Source: Saprospiraceae bacterium UBA3362 (GTDB lineage Bacteria > Bacteroidota > Bacteroidia > Chitinophagales > Saprospiraceae). Taken from it: DNA of 51,402 nt. Location: contig DEQQ01000001.1 of assembly GCA_002360455.1 (NCBI GenBank), positions 1 to 51,402 on the forward strand, read 5' to 3'. The position numbers were made by a program, and so were the translations under genes. Below, one piece after another: positions 27,801-35,954 of the stretch; within the stretch, counting starts at the first letter, position 1; the number at the start of each line of letters is the position of its first letter. The notes under the pieces were generated by a model. That model was not told the DNA's origin. It was given only the letters and a program-made list of their open reading frames with translations, and made no database searches.

Positions 27801-28105
27801 ACGCTATTCAAGCCATTCCGGAAACGAGGAAAGGAAAAATTGATATCTTATTACAAGAACGAGGTAAATATGCTTGTGTTCATGTCAAAGATAATGGAAC
27901 GGGTATTCCTGATGAGATGAAATCCAAAGTTTTCCTACCTAATTTTACCACAAAATCATCAGGTACAGGATTGGGTCTTGCCATGTGTCAACAAATCATC
28001 GAAGCCGTCAATGGAAAAATTTATTTTAACGATCTTAAACCTCAGGGAACTGAATTTGTAGTCGAGCTGCCTTTGATGAAAAATGAACTTCAGACAAACT
28101 CATAG
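24815..28105 (+). CDS. Large multi-membrane-span sensor histidine kinase (NtrY-like)
   Basis: 1096 residues from a GTG start at 24815; no in-frame ATG precedes the first membrane helix. About a dozen hydrophobic segments lie between residues 7 and 805, in blocks at 7-28, 200-470, 578-650 and 785-810, with two extracytoplasmic loops. Then comes a HAMP domain (about 805-855), a HisKA domain with H881 in KQVAHEIKNPLTP, and an HATPase domain (RVLNNLINNAIQAIPE, DNGTGIPDEM, SSGTGLGLAM). It is an NtrY-type kinase without a PAS domain that I can see. TATCTTTA at 24787 is a likely -7 box. The NtrC-like regulator at 29193 is a plausible partner, though it is not adjacent. Confidence 0.92.
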   Translation: MIEKIQFKWYFIWILAFVFLGLCKTYELFYKNLGHSHAQQIALNTQQNISKTEQAFQELINILQTRFHNSDSVSIDQIKSLFFTLEQKNQTKSWISICKKDQLIYWNQNTNFYNPQWCSSITEKASKQIFLYDENYFLNIKSPILLSGYQIHLSQQILKSKQKYAEFNLSETKPKISSIALKDTDKQVLAYITGDALFLDPFFANLLIFTYLIIILLIYIPFHYYAKEFLNVRNYQWAVLVLLFGILLVLSLSQWIVNQHQFYQSFLTDTLIQTNLKNYTLFEFLAMIGILFHLSYFFFKYYKFSDLYTPKNNYDQWIIAVMNYIGILISFLLYCIIYKAIFVNSKFYFSLDNILAFSLENYFLLFNLLLLLLSVFLIAHKLCQSTLSLNLNFGVRMICFIIPLVGAAWLSFKIGINIHPILFILGSTIVIWMMDYFAEREEASILWLISWIIIISFLTSGLIFHYQNEKKHILSKELIEQYLDQIKPHQIDSGQSSSLNEIINKSQSNKLQLYVYEQGSIKYADNIHGPNYNKIIDLLSIRNNVRTTIDQRDIFISKAPNQLVLALAYTKAPLIQAISLFSFLFTILIILSYTIYLINQNYNFLPDEFSTSFSSKPSLKNKIQFYIILGIVFSFVVIAMITYFFTKQSERQIAEENLIEKCENLGNYIESNLSQWSGNSSNEQILQQISENAKHISKQQLEVYDLDGIQLNKSAEFNFLAHPKFFFHFPKESGEVVLNEREQFSNQNQLIACKNLFYNHQKIASLQLIGNLDSGTKSNHRLAFLINTLLNIYVFLFLIAASLATLLANSITNPLEALGLKIKELRLGKRNERLEWKAQDEIGELIQSYNLMVEQLDQSADLLAKSERDSAWREMAKQVAHEIKNPLTPIKLSIQYLQQMIKSGSPDVIPMAEKVSHNILEQIEGLTKIATEFSNFAKMPRAVNEKLLLNDLVSGVHDLFRKREDIDIYLHVTINELYVFCDKDQFIRVLNNLINNAIQAIPETRKGKIDILLQERGKYACVHVKDNGTGIPDEMKSKVFLPNFTTKSSGTGLGLAMCQQIIEAVNGKIYFNDLKPQGTEFVVELPLMKNELQTNS

Positions 28106-28253
28106 TACTCAATTTTTTCAGATTCTCTACTATTTATTATCAGAAATAAACATCAGAATACAAGTAAACTTTATTTTCTCTTTGCAATAAAATTATAACT
28201 ACAGAAAGTGAAGTGGCTACAGGCCCTTCTTTGAGAAAAAAAATAAAGCAATA

Positions 28254-28949
28254 CTACAATTCGAAGTTATGCAACATTCCTCCTGTAGGGTCCGCATCAT
28301 AGAAATCTGAAATGTACTTCACTATTTCTTCCGGCTCATCCATAATCGGAATCAACTCCAAATCTTCCGGACTAATAAAATGAAACTTATCATTCATAGT
28401 GTGCTTTATCCAGTCTTTCAATGGAGTCCAAAAATCTTTACCCACTAAAACAATTGGCACTCGTTTGATCTTTGAAGTTTGTGTCAATGTCATCACTTCA
28501 AACAATTCATCCAAAGTTCCAAAACCGCCCGGCAATGCAATGAATGCTTTGCTGTATTTTACAAACATCACTTTGCGAATAAAAAAATATCGATGAGTTA
28601 ATACTTTTTCATGGTCGATATAAGGATTGGCAAATTGCTCGAAAGGCAGTTGAATGTTTAATCCAACACTCAAGCCTTTATTTAAATAGGCTCCTCTATT
28701 TCCGGCCTCCATGATTCCTGGACCACCTCCAGTTATAACACCAAAACCTTCATCGGTTAGTTTCTCAGCGATTTGAACAGCAAGTTGGTAGTACGGATGA
28801 TCTTCTTTAATTCTGGCAGAACCAAAAATAGATACACAGGGACCTAGTTTGTTCATTATCTCAAACCCATCTACAAACTCTGCCAAAACTTTGAACATGG
28901 TCCAGCTATTTTCTCCCTTTTGCTCGCTCCACCTTTTTTGTGATTTCAT
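28254..28949 (-). CDS. LOG-family (TIGR00730) phosphoribohydrolase-like protein
   Basis: 231 residues. It has a Rossmann-like fold with GGGPGIMEAGNRGAY (about residues 75-89) and PGGFGTLDELFEVMT (about 140-154), the signature of the LOG/lysine decarboxylase-like family. Characterised members remove the ribose phosphate from nucleotide 5'-monophosphates, including cytokinin precursors. The true substrate here is unknown. It converges with the sensor kinase. The preceding 243 bp (28950-29192) show no gene. Confidence 0.9.
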   Translation of the reverse strand: MKSQKRWSEQKGENSWTMFKVLAEFVDGFEIMNKLGPCVSIFGSARIKEDHPYYQLAVQIAEKLTDEGFGVITGGGPGIMEAGNRGAYLNKGLSVGLNIQLPFEQFANPYIDHEKVLTHRYFFIRKVMFVKYSKAFIALPGGFGTLDELFEVMTLTQTSKIKRVPIVLVGKDFWTPLKDWIKHTMNDKFHFISPEDLELIPIMDEPEEIVKYISDFYDADPTGGMLHNFEL

Positions 28950-29192
28950 GTAGCTTCAATTTTTTATTGATCTTTAATAAAATTTCTTTTTCTCTACTTC
29001 AGATCAATTGTGATTTTACAACAATAAAATAGTTCCACTATTGCCTGAGTATCATAGAGTGAATAAAGAAAATCAAATATTATATAATGTATAATTTTTT
29101 AGGCAATCCATCGCATTGCTTACAATCCTAAAATTGCATACAAACAAAATGGATTAAGAGAATTATAACTCCAAAAATTAAAATTAGTTGTA

Positions 29193-30464
29193 TTAAACTT
29201 CAGATTTGTAGGCGGTAAATTCTCTTTTGATAAATTCATTGAGCTCCTGAATATTATCAAACTGTTCAAACAATTCTTTGAATCTATGACTTCTCTGAGA
29301 TGCCGGAATCACAAAATCCAAAACCTCTTTCCTTCCAATTTTACTCTTAGACAAGATAATCAATCGTTCTACCACATTTCTGAGTTCTCTGATATTTCCT
29401 GACCAATGGTGGTTGGACAACTCTTCCAAAGCAGCATCATCTATACGCTTGGTTGCAATTCCATATTCATGGCAGATATGCTCAATAAAATATTCAGTAA
29501 GAATGGGAATATCTTCTTTTCTCTCATTGAGAGAAGGCACTTCAATAATAATTACAGCAAGTCTGTGATATAAATCTTCTCTAAATCTGCCTTTGGCAAT
29601 TTCTTCTCTAAGATCCTTATTGGTTGCTGCAATTACTCGAACATCCACAGGAATTTCTTTGTCTCCTCCTACTCGAGTGATTCTATTTTCTTGCAATGCT
29701 CTAAGAACTTTGGCTTGAGCAGACAAGCTCATGTCCCCTATTTCATCCAAAAACAATGTCCCCTGATTGGCCAACTCAAACTTTCCCAATCGCTGTTTTA
29801 TAGCCGAAGTAAAAGATCCTTTTTCATGTCCGAAGAGCTCACTTTCTATAAGCTCAGATGGAATCGCCGCACAATTCACCTCTACAATATTTCCTTTATT
29901 GCGATTGCTTTTTTCATGAATCCATCTTGCCACCAACTCTTTTCCTGTCCCATTATTTCCTGTAATCAACACTCTTGCATCCGTAGGAGCAACGAGTTCT
30001 ATGGTCTCCCTTAACTTAAGGGTATGCTTAGATTCGCCTACAATCTCAGGCGTTTTAGACTTAGATACTTTTCTTTGAAGGACTTTCTTTTCTGTGATTA
30101 AGGATGACTTATCAATGGCGTTTCTGAGCGTAATCATCATCCTATTCAAATCCGGTGGCTTTGATATAAAGTCAAACGCCCCCTTTTTTACTGCTTCTAC
30201 TGCGGTGTCGATCGTAGCGTGTCCTGAAATCATGACCACAGGAGTATCAGGTGCTAGTGTCTGAATTTTCTCAAGAGCCTCCATGCCATCCATTTTAGGC
30301 ATCTTGATATCCAATATTATTGCGTCGTATTCATTCTGCTTCAATTTTACCAGACAATCCAAGCCGTCAGATGCTTCGTCTACCTGATATTTTTCAAGCT
30401 CAAGAATATCCCTGAGGGCTCTTCTTATACTTTGTTCATCATCTACAATCAAAATCTTAGCCAT
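29193..30464 (-). CDS. NtrC-like sigma-54 type regulator lacking a Fis domain
   Basis: 423 residues. A receiver domain (1-120; D8/D9, phosphoacceptor D52 in LDIKMP, K in FISKPP) leads to an AAA+ sigma-54 interaction domain (about 140-370; Walker A GNNGTGKELVAR, Walker B GTLFLDEIGDMS, arginine-finger region GRFREDLYHRL). The C-terminal 45 residues contain no helix-turn-helix. The sigma-54 contact loop, normally GAFTGA, reads GSFTSA (residues 216-221). Bacteroidota NtrC homologs sometimes lack the Fis domain, so loss of DNA binding may be lineage-wide. A likely partner is the NtrY-like kinase at 24815. Confidence 0.92.
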   Translation of the reverse strand: MAKILIVDDEQSIRRALRDILELEKYQVDEASDGLDCLVKLKQNEYDAIILDIKMPKMDGMEALEKIQTLAPDTPVVMISGHATIDTAVEAVKKGAFDFISKPPDLNRMMITLRNAIDKSSLITEKKVLQRKVSKSKTPEIVGESKHTLKLRETIELVAPTDARVLITGNNGTGKELVARWIHEKSNRNKGNIVEVNCAAIPSELIESELFGHEKGSFTSAIKQRLGKFELANQGTLFLDEIGDMSLSAQAKVLRALQENRITRVGGDKEIPVDVRVIAATNKDLREEIAKGRFREDLYHRLAVIIIEVPSLNERKEDIPILTEYFIEHICHEYGIATKRIDDAALEELSNHHWSGNIRELRNVVERLIILSKSKIGRKEVLDFVIPASQRSHRFKELFEQFDNIQELNEFIKREFTAYKSEV

Positions 30465-30630
30465 GCGTAGTCCTTAATACAAGTCTTCTAAATAATTCTA
30501 TTTCAACATTATATATAATGGCAAAAGATGATATGAGATTTATTAAAATAAAATCTAATATCAACTCACCTGCATTTCAGGACAAAGATAAGCATTTGAG
30601 TTCACTATTTTTACAGATTACAAAAATATT

Positions 30631-31809
30631 TTATGTATAATTTAAGTATTCTTGTGCGGTATGGGCCAGGAGACCCACTCCTACTTGCAGACATTCCTCG
30701 TTGACATCAAAATGCGCATTATGAACTCCTACCTCCTTTCCTATGCCCAATCTAAAAAAACAGGCCGGAATCTGCCGACTATAATAAGCAAAATCCTCTG
30801 AGGTGAGCCTCGGACTTAATGCGATAATATTTTGATTTACAATATATTGCGAAGCATTTCCAACAAACCAACTCATTAACTGCGGATCATTGTACAGACT
30901 GGGATATCCTTTGATTAAATTGAGTTTGATTTGCGCTAAAGTCGAAAGTTCAATCTCTGAAACCGAATCGTAAAGCATTTTGTGCACTTGCTGCCTCCAA
31001 GCTTCATCCAATGACCTAAAGGTGCCTTCTATGCGCACCAACTCTGGAATCACATTTGTTGCGCCTCCGTTGGAGCTTATCTTCCCATAGCTGAGGACAG
31101 TTTTTAGCCCATTTACATTCATTTCTTTAAATTTTGAGCTTGTTTTTTGAATCCATTCTGCAGCAGCCCAAACGGGGTTAACAACCTGCTCAGGGAGCGC
31201 AGCATGCCCCCCTTTGCCAATAATATCGATGAATAATTCATCACAAGAAGCCATAAAACCACCCGGGCAAACTCCAATTTGGCCTACCGACATTCTCGGC
31301 TCTACATGCAGACCAAAAATTGCAGACACCCTTGGATTTTCCAGCACTCCTTCTTTGATCATAAGAGACGCCCCGCCCGGAAGTTTTTCTTCTGCAGGTT
31401 GAAAAATAATCCTAACCGTTCCACACAAATCATCTCTTAGCTCATTGAGCAATATTGCGGCCCCTAACACACAACTCATGTGCACATCATGCCCACAAGC
31501 ATGCATTTTACCTGCCTTGACCGAACAATATTCGCTGGAGTTCAACTCTTGAATCGGCAAAGCATCCATATCTGCTCTCAGACAAACCACCTTATCAGAC
31601 TGTACCTTACCCTGTATGGTCGCCACAATCCCATTTCCGGCAATATTACTTTTATACTCAATCTGAGCTTCAGAAAGTTTCTCCATTAGGTAAGTTGCAG
31701 TCTCCCCTTCCTCAAACGACAATTCAGGATTCTGATGAAGATGCCTCCTGATCTTTATCCATTCAGATTGCAATGACCGGGCTCTTTTTTTAAAATAATC
31801 TGCACTCAT
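30631..31809 (-). CDS. M20-family amidohydrolase (N-acyl amino acid / hippurate hydrolase type)
   Basis: 392 residues. It is a metal-dependent amidohydrolase of peptidase family M20D. Visible motifs are MHACGHDVHMS (about residue 102, metal-binding Cys/His), IIFQPAEEKLPGGA with the catalytic Glu pair (about 137), FGLHVEP (about 168), and the C-terminal metal-binding histidine in GVHNAHFDV. There is no signal peptide. Members release amino acids from N-acyl or aromatic amides. It is a single gene whose start faces repeat copy B and the divergent FG-GAP gene. The 30465-30630 gap on its other side shows no gene. Confidence 0.92.
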   Translation of the reverse strand: MSADYFKKRARSLQSEWIKIRRHLHQNPELSFEEGETATYLMEKLSEAQIEYKSNIAGNGIVATIQGKVQSDKVVCLRADMDALPIQELNSSEYCSVKAGKMHACGHDVHMSCVLGAAILLNELRDDLCGTVRIIFQPAEEKLPGGASLMIKEGVLENPRVSAIFGLHVEPRMSVGQIGVCPGGFMASCDELFIDIIGKGGHAALPEQVVNPVWAAAEWIQKTSSKFKEMNVNGLKTVLSYGKISSNGGATNVIPELVRIEGTFRSLDEAWRQQVHKMLYDSVSEIELSTLAQIKLNLIKGYPSLYNDPQLMSWFVGNASQYIVNQNIIALSPRLTSEDFAYYSRQIPACFFRLGIGKEVGVHNAHFDVNEECLQVGVGLLAHTAQEYLNYT

Positions 31810-31835
31810 CGAGAGATTTTGGTTAAAAAGATGAT

Positions 31836-31942
31836 GGTGTGCCCACTCACTTCGTGAGCGGTCGGAGTTTTACGGACTCGCTGTTCGCTCGGTGCTTCGC
31901 ACTGCTGCCTCCGGCAGCATCCTTCATCCTCCTCACACAAAA
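31836..31942 (+). repeat. Structured intergenic repeat, copy B
   Basis: Terminal stem GTGTG (31837-31841) with CACAC (31934-31938). Stem 1 is CTCAC/GTGAG with a TTC loop (31846-31858), followed by the linker GTCGGAGTTTTACGGACTCG and CTGTTCGCTCG. Stem 2 is GTGC/GCAC with a TTC loop (31892-31902). Stem 3 is TGCTGCC/GGCAGCA with a TCC loop (31903-31919), followed by the tail CATCCTTCATCCTCCTCACAC. It lies between divergent genes; the remaining 31943-32100 shows nothing clear. Confidence 0.88.
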
Positions 31943-32100
31943 GTACGGATTTAACTTCAATTCCTTTTTGTTATTCAAAATCAAATCCAACTACAGACCT
32001 GCTTACAAAACATCTTTAGAGAATCACGGTCAATTATTCGCAGTCGTATTCAAAACAAGCCTTGGCATTAAACGTTATTAATGCAAATTTAGTTAGCAAT

Positions 32101-34356
32101 ATGCGATTTATATTCAATGTAGTTCTTCTTTTTAGCTTGTTTGGTTTTACTTTAAATGCTCAATATTTGAAGCAAAAGCAAATACCCGTTATAGTCAAAG
32201 GGAAACAACTGAAATATCCTTTTGCAGGAGGACTAAACAACCCTCAAGTAAGTGAAGTTGATTTTAATGTTGACGGAATAAAAGATTTGGTGATCTTCGA
32301 TCGTATGGGCGCTGTAATGCTTCCTTTCATATTTGATCCAACTCTCAAAGATTATGTTTACTCTCCCCAATACAAAAACTTTTTTCCGAGAGTTTTTGAT
32401 TGGGCTCTTTTTCATGACTTCAATGGCGATGGATATGCTGATCTTTTTGCCAGTGCTTTTACAACGCAGGCTATTCCCGGAATCGAGGTGTACAAAGCAA
32501 AAAAAGTAGAGAATCATTTAGAATGGGAAATCATTAAATCTCCTTACAGTAGAAATATTTTATATTTTCCTATAGGCAATGGCATATCGCAGATTCCTGT
32601 AGATTATAGCGACATTCCTACTTTTGATGACATCGACTATGATGGAGACACAGATATACTTACTTATGAACCCGGATCCAACACAGTAACTTGGTTTGAA
32701 AATATAAGCATAGACAGAGGAAAAGGTAGAGATACTTTGATTTATGCTTATAAAGATCGTTGCTATGGAAAATTTCAAGAAAGCGGTCTTAGCTCGGAAA
32801 TTAAACTAAGTGGCAGCATTGACACTTGCGCTTCTGGATTTCACTCCCCAATAATCAACAGTAGGCATGCGGGATCTACAATATTGAGTTTGGATTTGGA
32901 CAATGATAAAGATCAAGATTTATTGATAGGAGACCTTACTTCCAAAAATATTGCTGCTCTCTATAATGGCGGAAATCCAAAACAAGCATGGATAACAAGA
33001 AAGGATACAGCTTGGAATAAAAATGATGTTCCTGTCAACCTTTATTTGTTTAATGCTGCATTTCGCGCAGACATCAATCACGATGGTAAACAAGATATTT
33101 TGGTAGCCTCAAACAATGTAGGAATTTGTGAAAACGTAAATAATTTATGGCTTTTTATAGATGAAGGAACAGCCTCCACTCCATTTTATGAATTCAAAAA
33201 AAATAATTTTCTTGCCGATGAGATGATTGACCTAGGAGATGGAGCGCACCCCTGTTTTGTAGATTACAATCAAGATGGCTTGATGGATTTATTGGTTGGC
33301 ATTGATTTTATATACGAACCCAAAACCACCAATAGACCATCCTCTATGATGTTATTCAAAAATACAGGCACAAAAAACAGTCCTATTTTTACATTAGTGG
33401 ACAGCAATTATTTGGACTATAAATTGTACAGTTCTGCAAATGCAGCCTACAGTGCCTTCTCTCCGTCTTTCGGGGATTTGGACTCGGATGGAGATTTAGA
33501 TTTATTGGTAGGAAATAATCAGGGTACTTTTTTTTATTCTGAGAATATAGCAGGGGCAAACAAAGAATTTAAGTTTGCAAAACCCATTATTGATTTCCAA
33601 GATATAGGCATAGCAACCTACACCAATCCCTGTCTTGTTGATTTAAACAGAGACGGGTTAATGGACATTGTAGCCGGAACGAAACTCAACAACAACTCCA
33701 ATGGTTCTGCTTGTGGAAGTTTTTATTATTTTGAAAATACTGGAAGTAAAACCAATCCACAATTTTCTCAGTTTGGAACCACTCCTTGTCTTGGCAAAGC
33801 ACTTCAGCAAGGTTTGGGAAGCAAGGTGTATTCTTCTCCGAAAGTGGTCGACTTCAATGGAAAATATAAATTATTTTCCGGAAATTTGTTCGGAGAGATA
33901 GCCGTTTGGGATGACATTGAAAACAATATTAATGCCAGCTTTAGATCGGTCAATCCCAATTATGGCCAAATGAAAGAAGGCGAAATTATTCATTTATCCT
34001 TTGCTGATATTGATGCCGACGGCGTTTTGGATATGGCAGTAGGCAATCATCGCGGTGGCTTTTCTATATATGAGACAGACTATAATATAGATGGAAGCAC
34101 TGTTGGCATTACAAATAAACCAAAAAAGGATATCGGATTCATTTATCAACAAATCAGCAATTCCATTCTTGTTCAATCTCCGGAATCAGAAAAATTGCAG
34201 TTTCAACTTTTAGATCTACAAGGCAAACTTATCCAATCCGGAAATTTTAGAACCAATGAATTTGTTCACCTGCTTAGCGCTCCAATTGGAGTTTATCTAA
34301 TCAAAATTACACGAGGGAATTCAAACTCTTATACCTATAAAATCACAATTGAATGA
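32101..34356 (+). CDS. Secreted FG-GAP/VCBS repeat protein with type IX sorting domain
   Basis: 751 residues from the ATG at 32101 (signal peptide MRFIFNVVLLFSLFGFTLNA); an earlier in-frame start at 32062 hides it. About nine FG-GAP-type segments carry calcium-binding DxDxDG-like loops, e.g. DFNGDGYADLF, DIDYDGDTDIL, DINHDGKQDIL, DYNQDGLMDLL, DLDSDGDLDLL, DLNRDGLMDIV and DIDADGVLDMA. These probably fold as an integrin-like beta-propeller. The C-terminal 80 residues (LQFQLLDLQGKLIQSG, IGVYLIKI) form a type IX sorting domain. It is likely a calcium-stabilised surface adhesin. Its stop overlaps the next start (ATGA). Confidence 0.87.
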   Translation: MRFIFNVVLLFSLFGFTLNAQYLKQKQIPVIVKGKQLKYPFAGGLNNPQVSEVDFNVDGIKDLVIFDRMGAVMLPFIFDPTLKDYVYSPQYKNFFPRVFDWALFHDFNGDGYADLFASAFTTQAIPGIEVYKAKKVENHLEWEIIKSPYSRNILYFPIGNGISQIPVDYSDIPTFDDIDYDGDTDILTYEPGSNTVTWFENISIDRGKGRDTLIYAYKDRCYGKFQESGLSSEIKLSGSIDTCASGFHSPIINSRHAGSTILSLDLDNDKDQDLLIGDLTSKNIAALYNGGNPKQAWITRKDTAWNKNDVPVNLYLFNAAFRADINHDGKQDILVASNNVGICENVNNLWLFIDEGTASTPFYEFKKNNFLADEMIDLGDGAHPCFVDYNQDGLMDLLVGIDFIYEPKTTNRPSSMMLFKNTGTKNSPIFTLVDSNYLDYKLYSSANAAYSAFSPSFGDLDSDGDLDLLVGNNQGTFFYSENIAGANKEFKFAKPIIDFQDIGIATYTNPCLVDLNRDGLMDIVAGTKLNNNSNGSACGSFYYFENTGSKTNPQFSQFGTTPCLGKALQQGLGSKVYSSPKVVDFNGKYKLFSGNLFGEIAVWDDIENNINASFRSVNPNYGQMKEGEIIHLSFADIDADGVLDMAVGNHRGGFSIYETDYNIDGSTVGITNKPKKDIGFIYQQISNSILVQSPESEKLQFQLLDLQGKLIQSGNFRTNEFVHLLSAPIGVYLIKITRGNSNSYTYKITIE

Positions 34357-35948
34357 AAAATATAATATTCATCACAATTGCTCTATTCACTGCTTCCTTC
34401 GCATTTTCTCAGTCAAAGTTCAGTATTCGCTCCTACTCCGGCTCCGATTCCAATGACCATTTGAGTGAACTGGTTGATTTCCAACAATTCACTTCCCTTT
34501 CAAAAAGAATTTATTATAATATAGCTTTATTCAATTCATTTAATACTTCTACTAACCGAAACAATCTAAAACTTGTCATTCTCTACGATGATGGAGTCAT
34601 AGAAAATTCTTATGAAATCTCACATGCGGTTTCTTCCTTTTCTGCAAGTCAAATGGTCTTAGATTCAGGCATTGTTTATATAGTGGGAAATATAATTTCG
34701 CAAGGATCTAGTGAACAAAATGTGTTCATTTTAAAATTTGATTTTCAAACTCGGCAACTTCAAAAATCATTTCTGGTTCAATCTAAAGATTATCATATTG
34801 CCAACCCCAAAATGGTAATAAATGACAATCTTTACTTGGCTCATGAGTACAATTCTAAAACAAATACAAAAGAACCATCAGGGATTGTATTGACCAGCTT
34901 CTCCAAGGATTTGAAACTCCAATGGTCTCAGCGATACTTTTTTGACTCAAGTTATTCAGTTAATATTCAAAATTTAATTCTGTCCCCGAATCAAACCTTA
35001 TTGTTGTCCTGTTTGACTCAACAAAAGGGGGCAATTGAAAATCGCATTAGAATTCTTGATTTGGACATTCACGGAATAAAAACCCGATGCAGTGAACTTA
35101 GGTATTACAATTCGGACAGGACATACGAATTTAGAACAGGCAGATCATTCTTAGCCAAAAATGGAAGTAATATTCATTTGGTGAGTCAAGCCTTTGTCGG
35201 AAGATCTGATGCTGGCCCAATATTAGTTACAATGATCGACACTTCGCTAACTCTGCGTACATGGAGAAATTATACACCAACCTTGCGTATTGAATCATTT
35301 TCTATTGCTGACAGTAGTTTTATTTTTTGCGGCCAGGCTCCAGTAGCCAATGGGCTTGAAGGGTATGGTTTTTTAAGAATTAATGCAAGCAACGCTATCC
35401 CACAAAAAGAGAGTTATATCAAAGATGGGTTTCGCAACTTTAGCATTGCCAGCAGTGGTTCTGCTCATTTTCAAAATGGAAAAAGAAACTACATAATGGT
35501 TGCAAAACCCAATGAAGGAGAGCATTTTTCTGTGGCTGTGTTCGATCGATCAATTCTTCATGCCTGCGAAGAACCTGCTAAAACATCCGTGAGCAAAGAT
35601 CCAGTTACTCTGAGTCCTGTTGATATAAAATCGGCTCCGAATGATCTCAATATCTCCACAGAAACCCAAACCACAGTACAAGAAATTCAATTTACCGATC
35701 GTATACAATGTGAAGTAAATTCTATTTCTGATCCTGAATCCTTAAGCTATACAATTCAAAATAAATCACTTTATTTCCAAACAGAAATGGATGTCCTTCT
35801 CTGCGTTGATCTTAAGGGAAGAGTCATCTCAAAAGCATACAATAGTCATACAATTCAATTACCTCGCAACATCCCCAGCGGATTATTTATAATTCAAACT
35901 ATTGCAAAGAATAAAATCAGAAGCTTCAAACTATTGCTAACGGAATAA
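34353..35948 (+). CDS. Secreted protein of unknown function with type IX sorting domain
   Basis: 531 residues with a signal peptide (about 1-19, ITIALFTASFAFSQ). The mature part is beta-rich and reads like a degenerate propeller (repeated strands such as VYIVGNIISQGSSEQNVFIL and FIFCGQAPVANGLEGYGFLR), but I recognise no family. The C-terminus (DVLLCVDLKGRVISKAYN, IPSGLFIIQT) has the form of a type IX sorting domain. The start overlaps the stop of the FG-GAP protein gene by 4 nt, so the two are translated together and may act together on the surface. It converges with the gene at 35955, 6 bp away. Confidence 0.78.
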   Translation: MKNIIFITIALFTASFAFSQSKFSIRSYSGSDSNDHLSELVDFQQFTSLSKRIYYNIALFNSFNTSTNRNNLKLVILYDDGVIENSYEISHAVSSFSASQMVLDSGIVYIVGNIISQGSSEQNVFILKFDFQTRQLQKSFLVQSKDYHIANPKMVINDNLYLAHEYNSKTNTKEPSGIVLTSFSKDLKLQWSQRYFFDSSYSVNIQNLILSPNQTLLLSCLTQQKGAIENRIRILDLDIHGIKTRCSELRYYNSDRTYEFRTGRSFLAKNGSNIHLVSQAFVGRSDAGPILVTMIDTSLTLRTWRNYTPTLRIESFSIADSSFIFCGQAPVANGLEGYGFLRINASNAIPQKESYIKDGFRNFSIASSGSAHFQNGKRNYIMVAKPNEGEHFSVAVFDRSILHACEEPAKTSVSKDPVTLSPVDIKSAPNDLNISTETQTTVQEIQFTDRIQCEVNSISDPESLSYTIQNKSLYFQTEMDVLLCVDLKGRVISKAYNSHTIQLPRNIPSGLFIIQTIAKNKIRSFKLLLTE

Positions 35949-35954
35949 ACTTAG

